A DNA stretch of 64,000 nucleotides, taken from contig NZ_OZ245757.1 in assembly GCF_965227505.1 (NCBI RefSeq), positions 992,001 through 1,056,000 on the forward strand, in the 5' to 3' direction. Below are positions 1 through 7,057 of the stretch, in pieces. The translations under genes and the position numbers were made by a program. Positions within the stretch are counted from its first letter, which is position 1. Every line of letters begins with the position of its first letter. Source of the DNA: Pelagibius sp965227505. GTDB taxonomy: Bacteria; Pseudomonadota; Alphaproteobacteria; Kiloniellales; Kiloniellaceae. The notes below the pieces were generated by a model that saw only the letters and a program-made list of their open reading frames with translations, did not search any database and was not told the DNA's origin.

Positions 1-897
1 GCAGCGCCTGGCGCGCCCGCGCCCGCCCCGGACGCCCCGGCGACCCAGGCGGCAGACGGCAGGACGCTGCGCCTGACCGGGCTGGTGACCACCAAGGCAG
101 CCGGCGCCCCAACGATCCTCCACACGCCGCTGGGCAGCATTACCCTGAAGGCGCCCATCGATCTGCCCCCCGGGAGCAGCGTGTCGCTGGAAATCCTGCT
201 GCCGGAGGGCGGCCGCCCACCCGCTCTGCCGCCCGGGCTCTCCGTCGCCTGGCCCACGCCGGAGGGTCTGGAGGACACCCTGCTTGCCAATCTGCCGCCG
301 GCCCAGGCCGAGGCACTGTTGCGCGCGCTCCCCCAGGTCAGCCCCCGGCTGAGCTCCGGGCTGCTGTTCTTTCTGACCGCCATCAATCAGGGCAACCCGC
401 TGGCGTGGCTGGCCGGACCGGCCGCTGCGCTGGAGCGGGGCGAGCGCAGCGAGTTCCTGGACCGTCTCGGCCGGGAACTGACAGGGCTCAGCCGCAGCGT
501 CGAAGCGGCAAGCGGCGATTGGCGGATGTTTCAGATCCCGGTCTGGAGCGATCAGGGCCTGCGCGAGCTGCGGCTGTTCTTCCGCCAGCATGACGGTGGC
601 GGCCAGGCCGGCGCCGCGGGCGAGGAGACTGCCACGCGCTTTGTGCTGGAACTGGAACTCAGGCGTCACGGCGAACTGCAACTCGACGGTCTGATCCGCG
701 GCCAGCAATTCGACCTCATCCTGCGCAGTCGCCAGCGCCTCTCGCCTCCGCTGCGCGCGGATCTCCTGGCGCTCTTTGAAGAAACGAATGCAATCGCCGG
801 CTATCGCGGGCAGCTGCTGTTCCAGACCTCCCAGGACTGGGAGCACATTCATCCGGCCACCAAGCCCGGCGGCCTGGAGCCGGTGCTCGAAGTCTAA
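1..897 (+). CDS. FliK-like flagellar hook-length control protein, C-terminal part
   Basis: The reading frame is open from base 1, so the start lies outside the window; a GTG at 85 is internal and probably not the start. The first ~25 residues are an Ala/Pro-rich linker, as in the middle of FliK proteins. The last ~100 residues have the FliK-C pattern: a beta-rich stretch with LELELRRHGELQLDGL, then a segment resembling LRSRQRLSPPLRADL. Together with fliJ and fliI just downstream on the other strand, this suggests a hook-length or flagellar assembly protein. The family call is by pattern and context; no residue is diagnostic. Confidence 0.55.
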   Translation, partial: AAPGAPAPAPDAPATQAADGRTLRLTGLVTTKAAGAPTILHTPLGSITLKAPIDLPPGSSVSLEILLPEGGRPPALPPGLSVAWPTPEGLEDTLLANLPPAQAEALLRALPQVSPRLSSGLLFFLTAINQGNPLAWLAGPAAALERGERSEFLDRLGRELTGLSRSVEAASGDWRMFQIPVWSDQGLRELRLFFRQHDGGGQAGAAGEETATRFVLELELRRHGELQLDGLIRGQQFDLILRSRQRLSPPLRADLLALFEETNAIAGYRGQLLFQTSQDWEHIHPATKPGGLEPVLEV

Positions 898-967
898 GGT
901 GGAACACCGGCTGTCCGCCGGTATCGATCGCCGTGTCGATCGCGGGCCGGCCGGGGGCTAACGCGCG

Positions 968-1002
968 GCGGTTATCGACTGCCCAGCGGTTATCGACTGC
1001 CC
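968..1002. repeat. 18-bp direct repeat, two copies
   Basis: Two near-perfect tandem copies of GCGGTTATCGACTGCCCA lie in the 124-bp gap between the convergent FliK-like gene and fliJ. It is one of several short intergenic tandem repeats in this window whose units differ from place to place. Confidence 0.8.
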
Positions 1003-1021
1003 GGCAGCGGGCGTGTGGGCG

Positions 1022-1447
1022 TCAGTCCGCCCCGGCGGCGCGGCGACGGTGTATCTCCAGCCCGGTCTCATCGGCCAGGACCTGCTCACGCTTGGATTGC
1101 TTCTCGGCCTCGCGCCGGCGCTGGTTGTTGTGAGCCGTCTCGTACTTCTTCAGTTCCTGAAAAGCGTCAGCGATCTCTTCGCGCGCGGCGCTGATCGAAC
1201 GGTCGACTTCGGCAACCGACTCCTCGATCTTCTGGCGACGCTCCAGGGTCGCGCGGATGAAGGCCGGCAGCGAGATGCTGGTCACATCTGCGCGGGCCGC
1301 CGCCTCCTTTTCGCGCCTCAGTTCGTCTTCCAGAGCCTCGACGTTCCCTTGCAGGCGCTCGCGCAGGCGCTCAAGCTCGGCCAGCTTCTGCCGCTTTTCA
1401 TCCAGGTTCCAACGATGCAGACGCATCAATTGATTTAGAGCCGCCAC
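1022..1447 (-). CDS. fliJ: flagellar export protein FliJ
   Basis: This 141-residue protein is almost entirely charged alpha-helix with coiled-coil heptads: LDEKRQKLAELERLRERL near the start and repeated Arg/Glu/Lys helices to the end. That is the size and composition of FliJ, the soluble stalk-like component of the flagellar type III export apparatus that binds the FliI ATPase ring and escorts chaperones. It lies 26 bp downstream of fliI on the same strand, the usual order. The ATG at 1447 gives a standard N-terminus. FliJ diverges quickly, so the call rests on length, coiled coil and linkage. Confidence 0.85.
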   Translation of the reverse strand: MAALNQLMRLHRWNLDEKRQKLAELERLRERLQGNVEALEDELRREKEAAARADVTSISLPAFIRATLERRQKIEESVAEVDRSISAAREEIADAFQELKKYETAHNNQRRREAEKQSKREQVLADETGLEIHRRRAAGAD

Positions 1448-1473
1448 GATCTTCTATCTCCTGAAGGTACGTC

Positions 1474-3048
1474 TTATCTCGTTGCCTCGACATCCGGGGC
1501 CGCCCCCGCTGCCGCGGAGGTTTTCTTGCTGCGCCGCAGGTTCAACGCTTCGGTCATGCGCTGGCGTCGCTTCTCAAGGTCTTCGGCCCGGTTGCGGACA
1601 CGCAGGGCTGCCGCGGCCGCCTCGGCAGTCTCGCCGCTGGATGGGCCCTGCGCCGCCTCAGGCGCCGCGCCGCCGTCCTCCGGCAGGCTGTCTTGCCCCT
1701 CCCCCGGGGCTGCCGTCTCTGTCGCGGGATCGGGCAGTCCAAGCAGCGCAGCAAGCTGTGCATAGCCCTCGGCCAGCGTGCTGCAGTCTTCCTTTCTCTG
1801 CCCGAGAAAGTCTTCGATGGCCTGATAGTATTGGATCGCCTCGTCGATCGCCGGATCGCTGCCCTGCTTGTAGGCGCCGATGCGGATCAACTCGGCCATG
1901 TTTTCGTAAGTGGAGAGCAGCCCGCGCGCACGGTCGACGAGGCTGTTCTCGCCATCGCTGTTGCAGCCCGGCATCGTGCGCGACACACTGCGCAGCAGGT
2001 TGATTGCGGGAAAGCGGTTCCGCTCCGCAACCGCGCGCTCCAGGATGATGTGTCCGTCCAGAATACCACGCACCGCATCGGCGATCGGTTCGTTGTGGTC
2101 GTCGCCTTCCACCAGAACCGTGAAGAGGCCGGTGATGGAGCCGCGGTCGATGCCGGGCCCGGCCCGCTCGAGCAACCGCGGCAACTCGGCAAAGACCGAG
2201 GGCGTGTAGCCTTTGCTGGCCGGCGGTTCTCCGGCGGAGAGGCCGATCTCGCGCAGAGCCATGGCAAAGCGGGTCACCGAGTCCATCAGGCAGAGAACGT
2301 CCTGGCCCTGATCGCGAAAGTACTCCCCGAGGGTTACCGTCAGGTGGGCCGCCTGGCGGCGCATCAGCGGCGGCTCGTCGGAGGTCGCCACCACCACGAC
2401 CGAGCGGGCAAGGCCCTCCGGACCCAGGTCGTCCTCGAGCCATTCCTGGACCTCGCGGCCCCGCTCTCCAATCAGGCCGATCACGTTGACGTCGTCCTTG
2501 GCGTAGCGGGCCAGCATCGACAGCAGCACCGACTTGCCGACACCCGATCCGGCAAAGATGCCCATGCGCTGGCCCTTGCAGCAGGACAGAAATGTGTTGA
2601 TGGCGCGCACGCCGAGATCGATCTTGCCGCCGAGCCTCATCCGGCTGTGTGCCGGCGGGGGCGCGCTGCGCAAGGCATAAGCGAGGGGCCCGCTGGGCAG
2701 TGGCCCCTTGCCGTCAATCGGCTCGCCCATGGCGTTGACGACGCGCCCGAGCCAGGCCGCGGTCGGCCGGACCGCAGGCTCGCTTTCCAGAACCTCGGCC
2801 TTGCAGCCCAGACCGACACCCTCCAGCGACCCGAAGGGCATCAGCAGGGCGCGTTTGTTGCGAAATCCGATCACCTCGCAGACGACCCTGCGCCCGCCCC
2901 TAGCGGTAACGGCACAGCGCGATCCAATGGAAAGGGCCTGGTCGAGGCCGGCCACCTCGACCAGAAGGCCAAGAATTCCGGCGACGCGACCATAAAGACG
3001 GTAGTCCGCCACTTGACCGATTTCCTTAACAAATGCGGAAACAACCAT
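1474..3048 (-). CDS. fliI: flagellum-specific ATP synthase FliI
   Basis: FliI is the cytoplasmic F1-beta-like ATPase of the flagellar export gate. Visible features are the N-terminal beta domain (YGRVAGILGLLVEVAG at about 18-34), Walker A GSGVGKS at about 167-173, the motif GERGREVQEWLE, Walker B VLCLMDSVTR and a GSITGLFTVLVEGDDHNEP segment. The frame is open further upstream, but the ATG at 3048 gives the family's normal N-terminus (MVVSAFVKEIGQ), with a weak AAGG 11 nt ahead, so I place the start there. The 524-residue product is longer than the usual ~440-450, because of an 80-90 residue tail: an Ala/Gly/Glu-rich linker followed by a basic helix (RAEDLEKRRQRMTEALNLRR). Confidence 0.92.
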   Translation of the reverse strand: MVVSAFVKEIGQVADYRLYGRVAGILGLLVEVAGLDQALSIGSRCAVTARGGRRVVCEVIGFRNKRALLMPFGSLEGVGLGCKAEVLESEPAVRPTAAWLGRVVNAMGEPIDGKGPLPSGPLAYALRSAPPPAHSRMRLGGKIDLGVRAINTFLSCCKGQRMGIFAGSGVGKSVLLSMLARYAKDDVNVIGLIGERGREVQEWLEDDLGPEGLARSVVVVATSDEPPLMRRQAAHLTVTLGEYFRDQGQDVLCLMDSVTRFAMALREIGLSAGEPPASKGYTPSVFAELPRLLERAGPGIDRGSITGLFTVLVEGDDHNEPIADAVRGILDGHIILERAVAERNRFPAINLLRSVSRTMPGCNSDGENSLVDRARGLLSTYENMAELIRIGAYKQGSDPAIDEAIQYYQAIEDFLGQRKEDCSTLAEGYAQLAALLGLPDPATETAAPGEGQDSLPEDGGAAPEAAQGPSSGETAEAAAAALRVRNRAEDLEKRRQRMTEALNLRRSKKTSAAAGAAPDVEATR

Positions 3049-3119
3049 CTGTCGATCGACCTTGGAGGGGTGCAAGACCCGATGAAACTCACCTCTCGGG
3101 CAAGTGTCGGCGATCGGAC

Positions 3120-3134
3120 TTAAGGTTGGGTAAA
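3120..3134. promoter_or_regulatory. near-consensus CtrA box between fliI and ctrA
   Basis: The sequence TTAA-GGTTGGG-TAAA matches 7 of the 8 fixed bases of the Caulobacter CtrA site TTAA-N7-TTAA. It lies in the divergent fliI/ctrA promoter region. Further TTAA half-sites occur at 3218-3221 and 3241-3244, the latter part of a TTAACCAT-like half-site on the minus strand. No spacing among these is perfect, so this is a candidate only. Confidence 0.35.
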
Positions 3135-3288
3135 ATCCGGGGAACGGGGGCCGGATCGCACAAAAATGCCCGAAAGCAGCCAAACAGTTGCCCCCAAGCA
3201 GCGCCGGTAAGAATTTATTAACAAAGGTTCGGCAAAATGGTTAATAATCAAGTCTCAGGCGAACTATACGGGCTTTAGGTCAAACATC

Positions 3289-4008
3289 ATGCGAGTTCTG
3301 CTTGTCGAAGACGATACCGCGACCGCACAGGGCATTGAAATGATGCTGCGGTCGGAAGGTTATGTTTGTGACACCACCGATATGGGCGAAGACGGCCTGG
3401 AAATCGGCAAACTTTACGACTACGACATCATCATCCTGGATCTCATGCTGCCGGATATGGACGGCTATGAGGTCCTGCGCCGCCTGAGGGCGGCACGGGT
3501 GAAGACGCCGATCCTGATCCTCTCCGGCCTCTCGGGCCTGGACGACAAGATCAAGGGTCTGGGCGTCGGTGCCGACGACTACCTGACCAAGCCGTTCGAC
3601 AAGCGAGAGCTGGTTGCGCGCATTCAGGCCATCGTGCGCCGCTCCAAGGGCCATTCGGACTCGGTGATCTCCACCGGAAAGCTGACGGTGAACCTGGACA
3701 CCCGCACCGTCGAGGTGGACAGCCAGCCCCTTCACCTGACCGGTAAGGAGTATGGCATTCTCGAGCTCCTTTCCCTGCGCAAGGGCACGACCCTGACCAA
3801 GGAGATGTTCCTCAATCATCTCTACGGCGGCATGGACGAGCCTGAACTGAAGATCATCGATGTCTTCGTCTGCAAGCTGCGCAAGAAGCTGGCGAACGCG
3901 ACCGGCGGCGAGAACTACATCGAAACCGTCTGGGGCCGCGGCTATGTGCTGCGCGATCCGGTCAACGCCGAAGGCAGCGAGCCCACGAAGCAGGCGGCCA
4001 ACGCGTGA
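3289..4008 (+). CDS. ctrA: cell-cycle response regulator CtrA
   Basis: This OmpR/PhoB-type regulator has a receiver domain (about 1-120) with the acidic pair E7/D8-D9, phosphoacceptor D51 (IIILDLMLPDMDGYEV) and Lys in LTKPFDKREL. A winged-helix DNA-binding domain follows (about 130-230) with the strongly conserved CtrA segment KGTTLTKEMFLNHLYGGMDE and WGRGYVLRDP. Length (239) and sequence are those of alphaproteobacterial CtrA, which controls flagellar, chemotaxis and often division genes. It is normally phosphorylated through CckA and ChpT; a ChpT homologue lies at 17164-17805. The tail ends in ...QAANA rather than the double-Ala degron of Caulobacter. It is divergent from fliI and is followed by a strong terminator. 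Confidence 0.96.
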   Translation: MRVLLVEDDTATAQGIEMMLRSEGYVCDTTDMGEDGLEIGKLYDYDIIILDLMLPDMDGYEVLRRLRAARVKTPILILSGLSGLDDKIKGLGVGADDYLTKPFDKRELVARIQAIVRRSKGHSDSVISTGKLTVNLDTRTVEVDSQPLHLTGKEYGILELLSLRKGTTLTKEMFLNHLYGGMDEPELKIIDVFVCKLRKKLANATGGENYIETVWGRGYVLRDPVNAEGSEPTKQAANA

Positions 4009-4051
4009 GGCACGATTTGAGCGCCGGCTAGGCGAGGCGCCACAAAACAGA

Positions 4052-4078
4052 GGGCCGGCTTCCTTCGGGAGCCGGCCC
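4052..4078. terminator. bidirectional rho-independent terminator (ctrA/cheR)
   Basis: A perfect 9-bp stem, GGGCCGGCT...AGCCGGCCC, with a 9-nt loop, is followed by TTTCTGT on the plus strand and preceded by AAAACAG, which reads as a T-rich run on the minus strand. It sits between the convergent ends of ctrA and cheR and can serve both. Confidence 0.85.
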
Positions 4079-4113
4079 TTTCTGTATCTGCTGTATCGAT
4101 GTTCGCTGATGCG

Positions 4114-4956
4114 TCAGCCGGCCTTGCGGTCAAGCTCTGCCGGAGTGTCCGACAGACGATAGATGCCCCGCTGTCCCGGAATCACCTCGAAAGCATCGGA
4201 GATGCCGAGCACGGTTTCGGCCCCCCCAAGATAGAGGAAGCCGTCATTGGGCATAATCTGCGCCAGGCGCCCGAGCACCTGGCCTTTGGTTTCCTGATCG
4301 AAGTAGATCAGAACGTTGCGGCAGAAGATCACATCGAAACGGCCCAGGGCGGAAGGACTGTCCAGCAGGTTGAACGGCTGAAACTTCACCATATGCCGGA
4401 TCTCGTCGCTGATCCGCCACTTGTCGCCCTCCTGCGTGAAGTACTTCATCAGCAGGGTAATGGGCAGGCCGCGCTGAACCTCGAACTGGGAGTAGAGCCC
4501 TTCCTTGGCCTTGCCGAGGATCTCCGTCGAGAGGTCGGTGGCGACGATGTCGACGGTCCAACCCGCCAGTTTTGCCGCTTCCTCCTTCAGGATCATCGCC
4601 AGGGTATAGGGTTCCTGTCCGCTGGAGCAGGCCGCGCTCCAGATGCGAATCTTCTTCTGACCCCCGCGCGTCTCCAGCAGGTGCGGCAAGACCACGTCCT
4701 TGAACTGCTCGAAGGGCCGGTTGTCACGGAAAAAGAAGGACTCGTTGGTCGTCATCGCCTCGGTCACATCCACGATGACTTGCTCGTCCTTCTCCTTGCG
4801 CATCTTGGCGATCAGCGCTTCAAATCCGTCCAGATCCCACTTGCGTGCAACCGGGTTCAGGCGGCTCTCCAGAAGATAGGCCTTTTCCTGCGTAATAACC
4901 AAACCAGAGCGCTGGTAAAGCAACTGCGCGATATATTCAAAATCATCTACGTTCAT
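4114..4956 (-). CDS. cheR: chemotaxis protein-glutamate methyltransferase CheR
   Basis: CheR transfers methyl groups from S-adenosylmethionine to receptor glutamates. The 280-residue protein has the N-terminal helical domain (MNVDDFEYIAQLLYQRSGL), the substrate motif ESRLNPVARKW, the methylated-site loop TTNESFFFRD, the SAM-binding motif IRIWSAACSSGQEPYTLAM and the later motif FDVIFCRNVLIYFD. The ATG at 4956 overlaps the cheB stop in an ATGA arrangement, which fixes the start and implies translational coupling, although the frame is open further upstream. It is the last gene of the che operon and ends at the terminator shared with ctrA. Confidence 0.95.
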   Translation of the reverse strand: MNVDDFEYIAQLLYQRSGLVITQEKAYLLESRLNPVARKWDLDGFEALIAKMRKEKDEQVIVDVTEAMTTNESFFFRDNRPFEQFKDVVLPHLLETRGGQKKIRIWSAACSSGQEPYTLAMILKEEAAKLAGWTVDIVATDLSTEILGKAKEGLYSQFEVQRGLPITLLMKYFTQEGDKWRISDEIRHMVKFQPFNLLDSPSALGRFDVIFCRNVLIYFDQETKGQVLGRLAQIMPNDGFLYLGGAETVLGISDAFEVIPGQRGIYRLSDTPAELDRKAG

Positions 4957-6104
4957 GCCGCCGACCTCATGATCAACTTTCGGACCTGGGGTCCGATTTC
5001 CTTGAGCGGAAGGACTTCCGAACAGAGACCGCTTGTCGCCACGGCCCCCGGCATACCCCAAACAACGCTCGTCGCCTCATCCTGGGCAATAACAGAACCG
5101 CCTGCCCCGACAACATCTGCCGAGCCCTTCTGACCGTCGCTGCCCATCCCCGTCAGGATGATGGTCAGCAGGCCGGAGCCGTAAAGCGGCGCCATCGAAC
5201 GCAGCATGGGATCGACCGCAGGCCGGCAGAAGTTCTCGGGCGGGTTCTGGTTCAGCTTGATACGGTCGACGGTGCCCTCGCGCTCGACGACCATGTGATA
5301 ATCCCCGGGCGCCAGGTAGATCCGGCCCGGCTGAATGATCTCGCCGTCCACGCCCTCATTGGTGGGAACGCCGGTCGCCCTGGCGATGTGCTCGGCCAGC
5401 AGGGTGGTGAAGGTGGCCGGCATGTGTTGCGTGATGAGAATGGGCACCTTCACGCTGGCCGCGATATCGCCGAGAAGTTCCAGCAGCGCCTGGGGCCCTC
5501 CGGTTGAGCTCCCGATCGCAATGATGCGCGGACAGACCATCGGCCCCTTGCGGAGAACGACCTGGCGGCCGCCGTAGAGGTTGCCACTGGCTGCGGCAGG
5601 CGCCTCGGCCGCCGCAGGCGCCGTAGAACTGCGCGGTGCCGGCGCCTTGCGGTTGGCTCCGGCCAGGGCCTTGACCTTCGCGGTCAACTCGCGCTGAAAG
5701 GTATCGGCCGAGGTCAGCTCGCTTCTCGAACTCGGCTTCGTCACATAGTCGGCCGCGCCGGCCTGAAGCGCGCGAAGGCTGACCTCCGCATTCTTGCGCG
5801 TCAAGGCCGAGGCCATGACGACCTGGACACCGCGCTGGGCAGCGAGCAGCTTGGGCAGCGCGGTCAGGCCGTCCATCACCGGCATCTCGATGTCGAGAAT
5901 GATGACGTCGACCGTTTGCCGCTCCAGCGCCTTCAAGGCCGCCTCGCCGTTGCCGACGGAGGCCACCACCTTGATGCTGTTGTCGGCTTCCAGGGACCGT
6001 GTCAACAGACCGCGGATGACCGCGGAGTCATCCACGACCATGACCCGAAAGCGGTCGTCGCCCGTCTGGTCCCCGCCGCCCGTCGCGGCTTTAGCATCTG
6101 GCAT
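4953..6104 (-). CDS. cheB: chemotaxis protein-glutamate methylesterase/glutamine deamidase CheB
   Basis: CheB removes receptor methyl groups and is activated by phosphorylation from CheA. The receiver domain (about 18-135) has D25-D26 and phosphoacceptor D71 (IILDIEMPVMDGL). An Ala/Pro-rich linker (about 150-172) leads to the esterase domain with catalytic triad S200 (GSSTGGPQ), H227 (ITQHMPA) and D323 (TGMGSDG). Length 383 is typical. Its start overlaps the last base of cheY and its end overlaps cheR, so cheY, cheB and cheR form one coupled block. Confidence 0.96.
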   Translation of the reverse strand: MPDAKAATGGGDQTGDDRFRVMVVDDSAVIRGLLTRSLEADNSIKVVASVGNGEAALKALERQTVDVIILDIEMPVMDGLTALPKLLAAQRGVQVVMASALTRKNAEVSLRALQAGAADYVTKPSSRSELTSADTFQRELTAKVKALAGANRKAPAPRSSTAPAAAEAPAAASGNLYGGRQVVLRKGPMVCPRIIAIGSSTGGPQALLELLGDIAASVKVPILITQHMPATFTTLLAEHIARATGVPTNEGVDGEIIQPGRIYLAPGDYHMVVEREGTVDRIKLNQNPPENFCRPAVDPMLRSMAPLYGSGLLTIILTGMGSDGQKGSADVVGAGGSVIAQDEATSVVWGMPGAVATSGLCSEVLPLKEIGPQVRKLIMRSAA

Positions 6105-6469
6105 CAGATAAGGCCTACCTGGGTAAACTTCGACTCGATGATGTCGCTGTCAAAGGGCTTCATGATGTACTCATTCGCCCCTGCCTCCAGGGCCTGGCGA
6201 ATGTGGCTCATGTCGTTTTCCGTTGTGCAGAAGACGACAACCGGCTGTTCGTTGCCGCCAAGCGCCCGAAGTTCCTGCAGGAACTCCAGGCCGTTCTTCA
6301 CCGGCATGTTCCAGTCCAGCAACACCGCATCCGGCATCTTGCGCTGACAGGCTTCGAGGGCCTTCTGACCGTCTTCCGCCTCTTCGGTGCTGAAGCTCAG
6401 GCCTTCCAGGATCTTGCGCGCCACCATACGCACGACCTTGGAGTCATCTACGATCAAGCAAGACTTCAT
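6104..6469 (-). CDS. cheY: chemotaxis response regulator CheY
   Basis: This single-domain receiver of 121 residues carries the acidic pair D8-D9, phosphoacceptor D52 (LLDWNMPVKNGLEFL), a conserved Thr in FCTTEND and Lys in IMKPFD. There is no output domain, so it is expected to bind the flagellar switch protein FliM when phosphorylated by CheA. It sits between cheW and cheB in the operon. The 90-bp gap to cheW is the largest within the operon. Confidence 0.94.
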   Translation of the reverse strand: MKSCLIVDDSKVVRMVARKILEGLSFSTEEAEDGQKALEACQRKMPDAVLLDWNMPVKNGLEFLQELRALGGNEQPVVVFCTTENDMSHIRQALEAGANEYIMKPFDSDIIESKFTQVGLI

Positions 6470-6559
6470 TTCTCGGCTCCAACTTCCTCTCCGGTTGTAG
6501 GCCTTGACGGACTAGCGCGTTTTGGCCTTACCGGGTTCCCCACTTTTCTGTTGACTGAG

Positions 6560-7057
6560 CTAGGCCGCCTGGACCCGCTCGTAATCCAAGAGGCGGTTGA
6601 CGTCCAGGACGACAAGCAGCTTCTCGTCCAGACGGTAGATCCCCGCGGAGTAGTCCCGGAACTTCGGATCCAGGGTCGGGGGATTACGCTCGTAGTCGCT
6701 GGCGTTGAGTGCGAGGACCTCGCCCACGGAGTCGACCATCAGGCTGTACAGCTCGCCTTCATGCTCGGCGACAATACTCATCGAGCCGGCTTTTTCCTTG
6801 GGCGGCAGGCCCAGACGGAGCCTGACATCCATGGCCGTCACGATACGCCCGCGCAGGTTCAGGGAGCCGGCAATCTCCGGCGGCGCCAGCGGAATGCGGG
6901 TGATGTTGTGCGCGGAGAGCACGTCCTGAACCTTGAGGACCGGAATGCCGAAAAGCTGATCGGCAATCACGAAGGTGACGAAGTCCTCGGTGTCGCTGAA
7001 CGCCGTGGCCAGGGCGCCGTGCTCCTCTGTGTTCGGGGTCTGGCTTTCGCTGCTCAT
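6560..7057 (-). CDS. cheW: chemotaxis coupling protein CheW
   Basis: CheW links methyl-accepting receptors to CheA. The single CheW domain spans about residues 24-160 and shows VTFVIADQLFGIPVLKVQDVL, NLRGRIVTAMDVRLRLGLP and the C-terminal segment YRLDEKLLVVLDVNRLL. A ~22-residue polar N-terminal extension precedes it. Its ATG overlaps the cheA stop by 4 bp (ATGA), indicating translational coupling to the kinase gene upstream. Confidence 0.95.
   Translation of the reverse strand: MSSESQTPNTEEHGALATAFSDTEDFVTFVIADQLFGIPVLKVQDVLSAHNITRIPLAPPEIAGSLNLRGRIVTAMDVRLRLGLPPKEKAGSMSIVAEHEGELYSLMVDSVGEVLALNASDYERNPPTLDPKFRDYSAGIYRLDEKLLVVLDVNRLLDYERVQAA

Noticed and set aside
3049..3183. Longer FliI starting at 3183
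   Set aside because: The added 45 residues are Cys/Pro-rich and unlike FliI, and the ATG at 3048 gives the standard beginning.
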